Origin: Rhodanobacteraceae bacterium
GTDB taxonomy: Bacteria; Pseudomonadota; Gammaproteobacteria; Xanthomonadales; Xanthomonadaceae
NCBI GenBank assembly: GCA_024233975.1
Contig: JACKOX010000019.1
Span: 1 to 59,565, forward strand
Reading direction: 5' to 3'
Length of the DNA: 59,565 nt
The notes under the pieces are model-generated. The model was not told where the DNA came from. It made no database searches and saw nothing but the letters and a program-made list of their open reading frames with translations. Below are positions 18,035 to 27,295 of this stretch, piece by piece (position 1 is the first letter of the stretch; each line of letters begins with the position of its first letter). The position numbers and the translations under genes are program-made.

Positions 18035-18739
18035 ATGAGCGATACCGGCAAGACCGTGATCCTCACCGACATCGAGGGCACCACCAGCTCGATTTCCTTC
18101 GTCAAGGACGTGCTGTTCCCCTATGCCCGTCGCGCTCTGCCCGACTTCGTCGCCCGTCGCGGTGACGAGCCCGAGGTACGCCGCTGGCTGGACGAGGCCG
18201 CACTGGATATCGGTGGCGTGGTCAGCGACGACTGCATCGTCGAGTTGCTGCAGGGCTGGATCGACGAGGATCGCAAGCACACCGCGCTGAAGGCGCTGCA
18301 GGGCATGATCTGGCGCGACGGCTATGAGCGCGGCGACTATCGCGCGCATTTCTACGCCGATGCGGCCGAATCGCTGCGCCACTGGCATGCCGACGGCCAT
18401 CCGCTCTACGTCTATTCCTCCGGCTCGGTGCCGGCGCAGAAACTGTTCTTCGGCTACAGCGAATGCGGCGACCTGACGCCGCTGGTTTCCGGCTGGTTTG
18501 ATACCGAGGTCGGCCACAAGCGCGATGCGGATGCCTACCGCCGCATCACTGACGCCATCGGTCGCGCGCCGGGCGACATCCTGTTCCTGTCCGACGTGGT
18601 GGAAGAACTCGACGCCGCCCGCGAAGCCGGCCTGCGCACTGCCCTGCTCGACCGTCGCGGCGACTATCCGCAGCCCCGCGAAGGCGACGACTGCCACGGC
18701 CACGCGCGATTCGAATCATTTGCCGATATTCGCACCTAA
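18035..18739 (+). CDS. mtnC: Enolase-phosphatase E1
   Basis: 234 residues of the HAD superfamily: motif I ILTDIEGTTSS (D12, E14), motif II YVYSSGSVPAQ (about 125-135), the conserved lysine in GHKRDADAY and motif IV ILFLSDVVEELDAA. It converts 2,3-diketo-5-methylthiopentyl-1-phosphate to acireductone in two steps. I use the ATG at 18035 immediately after mtnD rather than upstream in-frame starts inside mtnD. No mtnA, mtnK or mtnN gene is in the window. Confidence 0.95.
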   Translation: MSDTGKTVILTDIEGTTSSISFVKDVLFPYARRALPDFVARRGDEPEVRRWLDEAALDIGGVVSDDCIVELLQGWIDEDRKHTALKALQGMIWRDGYERGDYRAHFYADAAESLRHWHADGHPLYVYSSGSVPAQKLFFGYSECGDLTPLVSGWFDTEVGHKRDADAYRRITDAIGRAPGDILFLSDVVEELDAAREAGLRTALLDRRGDYPQPREGDDCHGHARFESFADIRT

Positions 18740-18770
18740 ACCGAATGCCTGGATTGGCCAGGCGCTACCC

Positions 18771-19469
18771 TCAGGCGGGTTCGTCCGGGGCTTCGCGGAG
18801 ATCTTCAAGCAGCGCCCCCACTCCCGGCACTTCAGCCTCGTGTGCATCATCGCGCCAGGTTTCCTTCAGTGCTGCGTCATACCAGTCAACCATCGCAGGC
18901 ACGGCCAGCAGGCGCTGGAAATAATCGGCGACGGGTGCTGACAAATCGAAGGCATAGGTCTGCCAGCGGAACGCCACCGGTGCGTAGAAGGCATCTACCG
19001 CACTGAAAGCGTGACCAGCCAGCCACGGACCGCCATATCGATTCAGCCCTTCAGCCAGTAGTTCATCGAGGCGTTGCAGGTCGCGATCCAGCGCCGCCGA
19101 AGCGGGCTTCAGTTTCACGCGGATGCCGCAGTTCATTGTGCAGACCTGCCGCAGCGCCTGGAAACCCGCATGCATTTCCGCGGATGCGCAGCGCGCCCAG
19201 GCGCGTGCAGAGCCCTCCGCCGGCCAGATGCCCGCATGGCGTTCGGCCAAGTATTCAATGATTGCCAGCGAATCCCATATCGCAGCATCACCATCCACCA
19301 GGCATGGCACCTTGCCGTTCGGCGAGAAGCTGCGGAATCGCGCCCAGTTGTCGGCTTCCAGGAACGGCGTCAGCTGTTCCTCGAACGGAATGTCCAGCGC
19401 TTTGAGCAGCAACCACGGGCGCAGCGACCAGGACGAGTAGTTCTTGTTGCCGATGTGCAGGACATACAT
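18771..19469 (-). CDS. Glutathione S-transferase family protein
   Basis: 232 residues. The N-terminal thioredoxin-like half begins VLHIGNKNYSSWSLRPWLLL and has a P-x-L-V-D-G-D-x-x-I-W-D-S-L-A-I-I-E-Y-L glutathione-site block (about 55-75); an all-helical C-terminal half follows. The NKNYSSWSLRP start is typical of a bacterial GST subgroup of unknown substrate. The gene starts only 15 bases after hisIE on the same strand with no terminator between, so it is probably the tail gene of the his transcript, although no metabolic link is known. Confidence 0.88.
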   Translation of the reverse strand: MYVLHIGNKNYSSWSLRPWLLLKALDIPFEEQLTPFLEADNWARFRSFSPNGKVPCLVDGDAAIWDSLAIIEYLAERHAGIWPAEGSARAWARCASAEMHAGFQALRQVCTMNCGIRVKLKPASAALDRDLQRLDELLAEGLNRYGGPWLAGHAFSAVDAFYAPVAFRWQTYAFDLSAPVADYFQRLLAVPAMVDWYDAALKETWRDDAHEAEVPGVGALLEDLREAPDEPA

Positions 19470-19484
19470 GGGATCGGTTTTCCG

Positions 19485-20096
19485 TCAGGCATGGCGACTG
19501 GCCAGCGTTCGGCGCAGATCATCCAGCGACAGCCCGCGTGCGCGCAATAGCACCAGCAGGTGATAGATCAGATCCGCCGACTCGCCGAGCAGTGCGTCAT
19601 CGTCCTGACTCACCGCCGCGAGAGAGGTCTCCACGCCCTCCTCGCCAACCTTCTGCGCGACGCGACGGATGCCCTCGTCGAACAGACGCGTCGTGTAGCT
19701 GCCCTCAGGCCGCTCGCGCTCGCGTTTGGCGACCAGCGAGTCGAGCTTGCCGAGGAAATCACCCGGCGCCGAGGGGAAACAGCTGTCGCGGCCGAGGTGA
19801 CAAGTCGGGCCGGCTGGCTGCGCCTGGATCAGCAAGGTGTCGGCGTCGCAGTCGGCCTCGACGGAAACCACCCGCAGCACGTTGCCGCTGGTTTCGCCCT
19901 TGCGCCACAGCGCCTTCCGCGTACGACTGAAGAACACGACGTCACCGCCCGACAGCGTTGCATCCAGAGCCTCGCGATTCATGTAGCCCAGCATCAACAC
20001 TTGCAGCGTGGCAGCGTCCTGGATGACGGCCGGGATCAGTCCACCTTGCTTGTTCCAGTCCAGCAAATCCGGGTCGAAGTCGATGTTGTTCGTCAT
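19485..20096 (-). CDS. hisIE: Bifunctional phosphoribosyl-AMP cyclohydrolase / phosphoribosyl-ATP pyrophosphatase
   Basis: 203 residues. Residues 1-110 are the HisI cyclohydrolase, with MLGYMNREALDATL, FFSRTRKALWRKGETSGN and the zinc cysteines in EADCDADTLL and PTCHLGRDSCF. Residues 115-203 are the HisE pyrophosphohydrolase, with EGSYTTRLFDEGIRRVAQKV and GEEGVETSLAAV. These are steps 2 and 3 of histidine synthesis. The start overlaps the hisF stop (ATGA). Confidence 0.96.
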   Translation of the reverse strand: MTNNIDFDPDLLDWNKQGGLIPAVIQDAATLQVLMLGYMNREALDATLSGGDVVFFSRTRKALWRKGETSGNVLRVVSVEADCDADTLLIQAQPAGPTCHLGRDSCFPSAPGDFLGKLDSLVAKRERERPEGSYTTRLFDEGIRRVAQKVGEEGVETSLAAVSQDDDALLGESADLIYHLLVLLRARGLSLDDLRRTLASRHA

Positions 20097-20899
20097 GCCG
20101 AGGCCATTCCTGCAATGTCCGGGATGGCTGCTTGCCGAACCGGCACACCAGCCGAGGCGAGCGTTGCCTTCAATTCACCGATATCGATACTGCCATCGTG
20201 GAAGACACTGGCGGCCAGCGCCGCATCGACATCAGCTCGTTGAAATACGTCGATGAAATGTTGCTTGGCGCCAGCGCCACCGGAGGCCACCAGCGGCACC
20301 GGACAGACGGCGCGTGCAGCACGCAACTGCTCGATATCGTAGCCACCACGCACGCCATCGCTGCCGATGCAGTTCAGTACCACTTCACCAGCACCCAGCT
20401 TGACGCCTTCAGCAATCCACTCCAGCGTTGGCTTGGCGTGTGCCTTCATGCGTGATGGATCTCCACTGAGGCTGCGGACGCGCCAATCGCCGTCGTCATC
20501 ACGCAGGCTGTCGACGCCGAGTACCACGCACTGCACACCAAAGGCGTCGGCCAGTTCGGCAATCAGCGCCGGTCGCTGCAAGGCCGGGCTGTTGATCGAC
20601 ACCTTGTCGGCGCCGGCATGCAGCACGCGGCGCGCCTGTTCCACACTGCGGATGCCACCAGCGACGCAGAATGGGATGTCCAGCTCGCGCGCCACGCGCT
20701 CGACCCAGCCCACGTCGACATCGCGCCCTTCCGGGCTGGCGGTGATGTCGTAGAAAACCAGCTCGTCCGCGCCTTCATTCCGGTAGCGACGTGCAAGCTC
20801 GACGATATCGCCGCAATCGATGTGATCGCGGAAACGGACACCCTTGACGACGCGACCGTCGCGCACGTCGAGGCACGGCACGATCCGGCGGCTCAGCAT
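20093..20899 (-). CDS. hisF: Imidazole glycerol phosphate synthase, cyclase subunit
   Basis: 268 residues, a half-barrel-derived TIM barrel. The catalytic D11 is in PCLDVRDGRVVKGVRF; the second aspartate is in CVVLGVDSLRDDDG. Phosphate-site motifs are CVAGGIRSVEQAR and PLVASGGAGAKQHF. It works with HisH to make IGP and AICAR. It overlaps hisA by 7 bases and hisIE by 4. Confidence 0.97.
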   Translation of the reverse strand: MLSRRIVPCLDVRDGRVVKGVRFRDHIDCGDIVELARRYRNEGADELVFYDITASPEGRDVDVGWVERVARELDIPFCVAGGIRSVEQARRVLHAGADKVSINSPALQRPALIAELADAFGVQCVVLGVDSLRDDDGDWRVRSLSGDPSRMKAHAKPTLEWIAEGVKLGAGEVVLNCIGSDGVRGGYDIEQLRAARAVCPVPLVASGGAGAKQHFIDVFQRADVDAALAASVFHDGSIDIGELKATLASAGVPVRQAAIPDIAGMASA

Positions 20900-21666
20900 G
20901 GCGGCGCTCCTCCGGCCGCTACAGCGGAAAGCAATCGCGACAGGTCAATCGCGCCTTCCAGCAACGCGCGGCCAAGCACGACGCCGCGGCAACCGGCAGC
21001 GAGCGCGGCATGGGCATCTGCCTCACTGCGCATGCCACCGGATGCCTGGATTTCAAGCTGCGGAAAGGCTGAACTCAGCTCACGGTAGAGCTCGATGTTC
21101 GGGCCGCTCAACATGCCGTCACGGGCGATGTCAGTGCACAGCAGGTGACGCAGCCCGGCTTTGGCGAAGCGCTCGGCCAGCGGGAACAGCTCCTGTCCGG
21201 CTTCAGCCGTCCAGCCGCGGATTGGCAGTCGCCAGCAGCCGGCGGCATCACGTCGCGTGTCGAGGGCGATGGTGATGGCCTCGGTTCCGAATTCATCGAG
21301 CCAGGCGATCACCATCTTTGGCTGCTGCACGGCAAGCGAGCCGATCACCACACGAGCCGCACCGGCGCGAAGCAGTGTCGCCACGTCATCGCGCGAGCGC
21401 ACACCGCCGCCGGTCTGGATGCGCAGCTCCGTCCCGACATCGATCTGCCGCAGCAGCGGCTCCAGCGTGTAGCCACCCTCGCGCGCAGCATCGAGATCGA
21501 CGAGGTGCAGCCACCGTGCACCGTTGTCTGCGAAACACCTCGCCATCGCCTGCGGGTCGTCGCCGTAGACGGTTTCCTGTGCATAGTCGCCCTGTTTCAG
21601 GCGAACCACGCGGCCGTCGCGAACATCAATCGCCGGCAGGATGATTGGCGCGTTCAGGCCGGACAT
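20893..21666 (-). CDS. hisA: ProFAR isomerase
   Basis: 257 residues, a TIM barrel with the catalytic aspartates in ILPAIDVRDGRVVRL (D14) and LLCTDIARDGMLSGPN. It isomerises ProFAR to PRFAR, the HisFH substrate. Overlaps hisH by 13 bases and hisF by 7. Length is normal. Confidence 0.97.
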   Translation of the reverse strand: MSGLNAPIILPAIDVRDGRVVRLKQGDYAQETVYGDDPQAMARCFADNGARWLHLVDLDAAREGGYTLEPLLRQIDVGTELRIQTGGGVRSRDDVATLLRAGAARVVIGSLAVQQPKMVIAWLDEFGTEAITIALDTRRDAAGCWRLPIRGWTAEAGQELFPLAERFAKAGLRHLLCTDIARDGMLSGPNIELYRELSSAFPQLEIQASGGMRSEADAHAALAAGCRGVVLGRALLEGAIDLSRLLSAVAAGGAPPC

Positions 21667-22319
21667 GCGGCTTCCCCGGCTGCCTGCATTGATCGGTCAC
21701 GTGCTCCGAGGCCTATGAAGTTTCGCAGCAGCTGCGAACCCGGCGCGGCGGAACGCTCCGGATGGAATTGCGCTCCAGCTATCAGTCCACGTTGCACCAC
21801 AGCAGCAAAGCGGATGCCGTGTTCGCACTCAGCCACGCAGTCGCTGGTTACCGGTGCGGCATAACTGTGCACGAAGTAGGCCTGCTCGCCCGCCTGGATG
21901 CCGTCCAGCAGCGGTGTCGCCCGCAACGCCGAAAGCGCATTCCAGCCCATGTGCGGCACGCGGATACCGGGTGATTCCGGTAGCCGCGATACCAGGCCCG
22001 GCAACAGGCCAAGACATTCGACATCGCTTTCCTCGGAGCCGTCGAACAGCAGCTGCATGCCGAGACAGATACCAAGCAGCGGTGCCGGCGGATCCCGCAA
22101 CACATCGAGCAATCCGCGTTCGCGCAGCAGCCGCATGCCGGGCCCGGCCGCGCCGACGCCAGGCAGGATGATGCGATCCGCCCGGGCAATCTCGTCTTCG
22201 CGCGAGGTCACCATGGCATCGACGCCCAGTCGCGCCAGCGCGTAGCGGACCGATCCGAGATTTGCGCCCCCCGCGTCGATCAACGCCACGCGCGGAATGT
22301 TGGCAGGCGGTTCCATCAC
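21654..22319 (-). CDS. hisH: Imidazole glycerol phosphate synthase, glutaminase subunit
   Basis: 221 residues, a class I glutamine amidotransferase. The nucleophile cysteine is in LLGICLGMQLLFDGSEE; the His-Glu pair is in GAQFHPERSAAPG. The start ALIDAGGANLGSVRYAL is typical. It supplies ammonia to HisF. It starts inside the hisB stop (ATGA overlap). Confidence 0.96.
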   Translation of the reverse strand: MMEPPANIPRVALIDAGGANLGSVRYALARLGVDAMVTSREDEIARADRIILPGVGAAGPGMRLLRERGLLDVLRDPPAPLLGICLGMQLLFDGSEESDVECLGLLPGLVSRLPESPGIRVPHMGWNALSALRATPLLDGIQAGEQAYFVHSYAAPVTSDCVAECEHGIRFAAVVQRGLIAGAQFHPERSAAPGSQLLRNFIGLGARDRSMQAAGEAACPA

Positions 22320-23440
22320 AACGCTCCCTTGCTGCTGGGCAGCTGGCTGGCGCTGCCTTCGTCGCGGGCTATCGCTTGGCGCAACGCCCGCGCCACCGCC
22401 TTGAAGCAGCCCTCGACCTGATGGTGCGCGTTCTCGCCGCTCACCTTGAGGTGCAGGGCCATGCCAATCGCGACACTCAGCGAACGGAAGAAGTGCTCGA
22501 CCATTTCGGTGGACAGCTCGCCGACGCGCTCACGCGCAAAGTCGCCATCGAAGACGAACACGCCGCGACCGGAAAGGTCGATGGCGGCAACGGCGAGGCT
22601 TTCGTCCATGGGAATGGCGACCTGCCCCAGCAAACGCGATGGCGTCTGTGGGTCATCCAAGCCGTAACGCGCAATGCCGCGCTTGTCGCCCAGCGCCTCG
22701 CGCAGCGTCTCGCCGAGCACGATGGCGCAGTCTTCAACGGTGTGGTGCTCGTCGACGTCCAGATCGCCTTCGCAGCGCAGTTCCAGCGCAAATCCGCCAT
22801 GGGTGCCGATCTGTTCCAGCATGTGGTCGAAGAAGCCGATGCCTGTGCTGACCTGCGGGCGCGCCGCGCGGTCCAGGTCGACGCTGGCGGTGATCCGGGT
22901 TTCCCGTGTTTCACGCTGCCGTTCGGCACGGCGCGGGCGACCCAGGATGCGATCGACGATGCCATTCCAGTCCAGACCGTCGGCGCCAATGCGCAGGCCA
23001 CTGCAGCCGAGGTTGGCCGCCATCTGCAAATCCGTGGTGCGATCACCGATCACCCAGCTGCCGGCCAGATCGACATCGCGATCACGCAGGTAAGGCAGCA
23101 GCATGCCAATACCCGGCTTGCGGGTCGGCGTGCCGTCGATCATGCGGCTCTCGCCCTCGAAGCTCTCGTCGATGTGCTCGGCTTCGAAGGTGATGCCCTG
23201 CGACTGCAGGATCTGCCGCAGCAATCGATGAGGTCCCTCGAACTGATCGCGCGGAAAGGACTCGGTGCCGAGACCATCCTGATTGCTGACCATCACCAGC
23301 CGGTAGCCGGCGTCCTGCAGTTTCCGCAACGCCGGGATCACGCCATCAACAAGGGCCAGCTTGTCGTAGGCGTCGATCTGGAAGTCGGCCGGCTCGTGGA
23401 TCAGCGTGCCGTCGCGGTCGATGAACAGGTAGCGCTTCAT
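22316..23440 (-). CDS. hisB: Bifunctional histidinol-phosphatase / imidazoleglycerol-phosphate dehydratase
   Basis: 374 residues. The N-terminal HAD phosphatase has D8 and D10 in YLFIDRDGTLIHEP and a zinc-type loop. The C-terminal IGP dehydratase (from about residue 180) has the metal-binding histidine repeats GFFDHMLEQIGTHGGF and DEHHTVEDCAI. The fused form is the enterobacterial/xanthomonad arrangement and catalyses steps 6 and 8. ATGA overlaps on both sides. Confidence 0.97.
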   Translation of the reverse strand: MKRYLFIDRDGTLIHEPADFQIDAYDKLALVDGVIPALRKLQDAGYRLVMVSNQDGLGTESFPRDQFEGPHRLLRQILQSQGITFEAEHIDESFEGESRMIDGTPTRKPGIGMLLPYLRDRDVDLAGSWVIGDRTTDLQMAANLGCSGLRIGADGLDWNGIVDRILGRPRRAERQRETRETRITASVDLDRAARPQVSTGIGFFDHMLEQIGTHGGFALELRCEGDLDVDEHHTVEDCAIVLGETLREALGDKRGIARYGLDDPQTPSRLLGQVAIPMDESLAVAAIDLSGRGVFVFDGDFARERVGELSTEMVEHFFRSLSVAIGMALHLKVSGENAHHQVEGCFKAVARALRQAIARDEGSASQLPSSKGAL

Positions 23441-24525
23441 GCGGCGGCAGCCTCGGCCAGCGCAGCCTCGAGCCGCAGGTTCTGCTTCGCGCTGCCGATA
23501 CTGATGCGCAGCGCGTCACCGAGCTGCGGCATGGCGCGCATGTCACGGACGACAATGCCGGCCGCCAGCAGCTGCCGATAGCAGGTCTCCGCATCGTCGA
23601 AACGAACGAGCAGGAAGTTGCCATCGCTGGGATAGACGCGGCGCACGCCAGGCATGCGGGCGATTACCTGAAGCAGGCGCTCACGCTCCGCCCGCAGTGT
23701 GACCACGCGATGCCGTGCGCTGGATCGTGCCTCGTCGGTCAGCGTGGCCAAGGCCGCAGTCACCGAGGCAACCGGCAGCGGATACGGCGCCTGGCAGTTC
23801 CGCAGAACGGTAATCAATTCAGGCGCAGCGAGTACGGCGCCAACGCGGGCGCCAGCCAGCGCATAGGCCTTCGACAGCGTCCGCAGCACGACGAGATTGT
23901 CGTGCGACGCCAGCAGGCCGGTACAGCTCGGCTGTTCGCTGAACTCGATGTAGGCCTCATCCACCACCAGCACCGCCCGGTCGGCGAGTCGCGATGCGAG
24001 CGAGTCAATCTCGTCCAGCGTCAGCGATTGACCGGTCGGGTTGGCCGGTGAGCACAGGAAAACCACTTTCGCGCCATTGCCCACGGCTGCCGCTGCGACG
24101 GCGTCCAGATCACATTGGAATCCATCACGACCGTCGATCAATGGCACTTCGACCAGCGGTGCATTCTGCAGCCGCGCGCTCACCGCATACATGCCGAAAA
24201 CCGGCGGACAGATCACCACCGCATCACGTCCGGCACGGCACAGCGCACGGACCAGCAGGTCGATACCCTCGTCGCTGCCACGCCCGATCAGCAGCTGCTC
24301 CGGAGCGACGCCATACACCGCAGCCAGCTTCTTCCGCAGGTTCAGCGGTTGCGGCTCCGGATAGCGCCGCTGCTCACCGGACGGATCGCCCGGGCTGATG
24401 TGGGGCGACTCGTTCGCGTTGAGCCAGAGGTCGGCGGCAGCCATGGCCGGATCCACCGCGCGACGGGCCGACCCGTAGCCGGCGAAGTCGCGCAGTTCCG
24501 GTCGCAGAAGATCAAGGACGCTCAT
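23437..24525 (-). CDS. hisC: Histidinol-phosphate aminotransferase
   Basis: 362 residues, a fold-type I PLP enzyme. Landmarks: LNANESPH (about 33-40), RGSDEGIDLLVRA, the CSPANPTGQSLTLDEI block, VVDEAYIEF, and the Schiff-base lysine in LRTLSKAYALAGARVG. Transaminates imidazole-acetol phosphate. ATGA overlaps with hisD and hisB. Confidence 0.96.
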   Translation of the reverse strand: MSVLDLLRPELRDFAGYGSARRAVDPAMAAADLWLNANESPHISPGDPSGEQRRYPEPQPLNLRKKLAAVYGVAPEQLLIGRGSDEGIDLLVRALCRAGRDAVVICPPVFGMYAVSARLQNAPLVEVPLIDGRDGFQCDLDAVAAAAVGNGAKVVFLCSPANPTGQSLTLDEIDSLASRLADRAVLVVDEAYIEFSEQPSCTGLLASHDNLVVLRTLSKAYALAGARVGAVLAAPELITVLRNCQAPYPLPVASVTAALATLTDEARSSARHRVVTLRAERERLLQVIARMPGVRRVYPSDGNFLLVRFDDAETCYRQLLAAGIVVRDMRAMPQLGDALRISIGSAKQNLRLEAALAEAAAA

Positions 24526-25865
24526 GCCACCACCTCCTCGCGCTGTTGTTCAAGCCGGAACGCCACCGCACGCGCGTGCGCTTCCAGACCTTCCGCCCGC
24601 GCCAGCGTCACCGCGCACGGACCAATTTCCCGGATGCCTCCGCCAGTGACCGACTGCACGCTGATCTGCCGCTGGAAGCTGGCCACCGACACGCCGCTCC
24701 ACGCACGCGCCGCGCCAGCCGTCGGCAGCACATGGTTGGTGCCGCTGCAGTAGTCGCCCAGCGCCTCGGCCGCCCAGTCGCCGAGGAACACCGAGCCCGC
24801 CGCAGTCACCTGCGGCAACCAGCGTCGTGCATCGCGAACGGCGAGGATCAGGTGCTCCGGCGCATAGCGGTTGCTGATCGCCACGGCGCTGTCGATATCC
24901 GACACGCGGATGAGCCGACTCGAGGACAGCGACTGCCGTGCAATGTCGGCACGCGGCAGATCGGCCAGCTGCGAATGCAGGCAGTCAACGACAGCATCGA
25001 GAAGGTCGGCACTGTCACTGAGCAGCAGCACCTGCGAATCGGGGCCGTGCTCGGCCTGCGAGAGCAGGTCGGCTGCGACGAAGGCGGGGTTCGCAGCCTT
25101 GTCGGCGATCACCAGCACTTCCGACGGTCCAGCCGGCATGTCGATGGCCGGGCCGCCCGGCTGCGCGCTGACCTGCTGCTTGGCCGTCGTCACCCAGGCA
25201 TTGCCGGGACCGAACAGCTTGTCGCAGCGCGGCACGCTGGCGGTGCCGTAGGCCATCGCCGCAATCGCCTGGGCGCCACCGATGCGATAGATGCGACCAA
25301 GGCCGCAGACTTCCGCGGCGAACAGGATGGCAGGATCAACGCGGCCACTACTGTCCGCCGGCGTGCACACGACGCGCTGGCGACAGCCGGCCAGCGACGC
25401 GGGAATGCCCAGCATCAGCACGGTCGATATCAGTGGCGCGCTGCCGCCGGGGACGTAGAGTCCAACCGTCTCGATAGCCCGCGTCATCCGCTCGCAGCGA
25501 ACGCCCGGCGCCGTGTCCACTACCGCCGAGGGCGACGCCATGCTTTCCCGGTGAAACGCGGTGATGCGCGCGGCGGCATCACGGATTGCCTGTTTCAGCT
25601 CCGCGCCCACTTCGGCACTGGCAGCCTGAATGGCCTCCGGCGGAACCAGAAAGTCATCGGCCGCAAAGCCGTCGAAACGGCGCGAGAAATCGCGAACTGC
25701 CGCGTCACCTTCGCTTCTGACTGTCTGGAGGATCTCCGCGACGCCGGACTGCAGGCGTACATCCTGTTGCGATGCCGGACGCTCCAGCAAGGCCGCCTGC
25801 TCGACTGCGGACAGGGCGGCCCAGTCCGTGATCGCCAATTCCACGATGTCCTGCGGGCGGGTCAT
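24522..25865 (-). CDS. hisD: Histidinol dehydrogenase
   Basis: 447 residues. Motifs: VGLYVPGGSAPLISTVLMLG, FGPGNAWVTTAKQQVS, IDMPAGPSEVLVIAD and the zinc/base region DLLSQAEHGPDSQVLLL, with a late NHVLPTAGAARAWSG. It carries out the last two oxidations to histidine. The frame is open 31 codons further upstream inside hisG; I choose the ATG at 25865 because it makes the usual ATGA overlap with the hisG stop. Confidence 0.97.
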   Translation of the reverse strand: MTRPQDIVELAITDWAALSAVEQAALLERPASQQDVRLQSGVAEILQTVRSEGDAAVRDFSRRFDGFAADDFLVPPEAIQAASAEVGAELKQAIRDAAARITAFHRESMASPSAVVDTAPGVRCERMTRAIETVGLYVPGGSAPLISTVLMLGIPASLAGCRQRVVCTPADSSGRVDPAILFAAEVCGLGRIYRIGGAQAIAAMAYGTASVPRCDKLFGPGNAWVTTAKQQVSAQPGGPAIDMPAGPSEVLVIADKAANPAFVAADLLSQAEHGPDSQVLLLSDSADLLDAVVDCLHSQLADLPRADIARQSLSSSRLIRVSDIDSAVAISNRYAPEHLILAVRDARRWLPQVTAAGSVFLGDWAAEALGDYCSGTNHVLPTAGAARAWSGVSVASFQRQISVQSVTGGGIREIGPCAVTLARAEGLEAHARAVAFRLEQQREEVVA

Positions 25866-26770
25866 GGCAACATCTGCTCCAGCGGCAGCACCAGCAGCTG
25901 GCTCGCGCCCGCCGCCTTCATCCGCTCCATCTGCTGCCAGGACACCGTGCCACGGCACAGCGCCTTGATCGCCACGCCATCAGCATCGCCATCCAGCGCC
26001 ATCACGCTGGGCGGTTCGCCTTCGGGAAGCAGCGGCAGCAGTTCGGAAAGCTGGCTGCGACGGGCGTTGAGCATCAACAATCGACTGTTGCGCTGACCGA
26101 TCGCAGCGGCAAGACGGCCGCGCAGCTGTCCGGCCAGCTCGCCGCGAAGGCCCGGCAACGGCGTGCCGGGTGCCGCCAGTACGGCCTCACTGCGCAGGAT
26201 GACCTCCACTTCGCGCAGCTGATTGGCAACCAGCGTGCCGCCGGTGGAAACCAGATCGCAGATCAGATCGGCCTGCCCCAGCCTCGGCGCGATCTCGACC
26301 GAGCCCGACAGCGTCACCACATCCGCCGCCACCGCCTGCGAGCGCAGCCATTCGGCGAGCAGCGCCGGATAGCTGGTGGCGATGCGGCGGCCGGCGAGAT
26401 CCAGTGGTGTCGCATAGTTTAAGCCCTCCGGAACCGCCAGCGACAGGCGGCAGCCGCCAAAACCCAGCGGCTGCCACTCGGCCGGTGCGGTAGCCGGGTC
26501 GCGCCCGTTCTCGGCGCGAAACTCCGACAGCACATTGCGACCAACGATGCCGAGATCGCAGACGCCTTCGGCAATCAGGCCAGGAATGTCGTCATCACGG
26601 ACCAGCAGCAGGTCGATGGGCTCGACTTCACCGTGGCAGAACAGGCGATCGCGGCTCTCCTGGAAACGCAGCCCAAGCCGCTCCAGCAGCTCGCGGGCCG
26701 GCGTACCGAGGCGGCCTGACTTCTGGATCGCGATGCGCAGGCGATCACGCGACGGCGCGAGACGATTCAT
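25862..26770 (-). CDS. hisG: ATP phosphoribosyltransferase, long form
   Basis: 302 residues, thus the long (HisZ-independent) type with a C-terminal ACT-like regulatory domain, expected to be feedback-inhibited by histidine. Motifs: RIAIQKSGRLGTPARELL, DLGIVGRNVLSEF, IATSYPALLAEWL, and the PRPP loop ADLICDLVSTGGTLVAN. First step of histidine synthesis and first gene of the operon. The 134-base leader shows no histidine-rich leader peptide; GGAG precedes the ATG. Confidence 0.97.
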   Translation of the reverse strand: MNRLAPSRDRLRIAIQKSGRLGTPARELLERLGLRFQESRDRLFCHGEVEPIDLLLVRDDDIPGLIAEGVCDLGIVGRNVLSEFRAENGRDPATAPAEWQPLGFGGCRLSLAVPEGLNYATPLDLAGRRIATSYPALLAEWLRSQAVAADVVTLSGSVEIAPRLGQADLICDLVSTGGTLVANQLREVEVILRSEAVLAAPGTPLPGLRGELAGQLRGRLAAAIGQRNSRLLMLNARRSQLSELLPLLPEGEPPSVMALDGDADGVAIKALCRGTVSWQQMERMKAAGASQLLVLPLEQMLP

Positions 26771-26904
26771 GGGAACTCCGTGGTCGGTGCAGCGAGGCCT
26801 TCGCCCGGTCAGGGCGACGGTGAGTCACTGCGGAAAGTCACAGACCGGCGCGGCTGCAACAGGAAAAACAAGGGAAAGACGGAAATGACAGGCGGGAATC
26901 CGCC

Positions 26905-27273
26905 TCAATGTCGCTCGTCGTTGGCCAAGCGGCCGTCCTTCAACACCTGGGAAAACGCGGGGTCGCCGGCCTCGGCGAGGCGCTGGGCGGCCAGACGGTA
27001 GCCGCCCTCGCCTTCGTTCAGGCAGCGGGCGACCCGACCGATGGTGGTGGCGCTGACGCCACTCTGGTCGTGGATGCTGCGGTAGGCGATGCCTGCGGTC
27101 AGCGGTGCGACCACACGCCAGCGGTCAGACATGGCCTCCAGCTCGGCCGGCGTGCACAGGTCACGCAGGAAAGCCGCCACCTCGCCACGCCCTTGGAGTG
27201 CGCACAGCGCATCACAGAGGCCGCCAAAGGCAACGGCGGCATCTGCTTCAGGCTGAACGTAGCGACGCTTCAT
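26905..27273 (-). CDS. TrpR/YerC-YecD family repressor, probable regulator of the his operon
   Basis: 122 residues, all helical. The TrpR-like core spans about residues 38-100: FLRDLCTPAELEAMSDRWRVV, then the helix-turn-helix around IHDQSGVSATTIGRVARCLN. It lies immediately upstream of hisG on the same strand, a placement I recall from Xanthomonas relatives. A 26-base palindrome covers its own promoter at 27296-27321. The natural inference is a histidine-responsive repressor controlling itself and the his genes; the ligand is not shown by the sequence. A short GGCGG/CCGCC hairpin follows its stop (26891-26904) and might attenuate read-through. Confidence 0.88.
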   Translation of the reverse strand: MKRRYVQPEADAAVAFGGLCDALCALQGRGEVAAFLRDLCTPAELEAMSDRWRVVAPLTAGIAYRSIHDQSGVSATTIGRVARCLNEGEGGYRLAAQRLAEAGDPAFSQVLKDGRLANDERH

Positions 27274-27295
27274 GCTGTGGGCATTCCGAATGGAT

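Noticed and set aside
24546..26096. Plus-strand open frame of 516 codons opposite hisD and hisG
   Set aside because: Both his proteins are complete and unmistakable on the minus strand; the opposite frame has no motif.
26771..26904. Histidine-attenuation leader before hisG
   Set aside because: No ORF with a run of histidine codons; only a small GGCGG/CCGCC hairpin is present.
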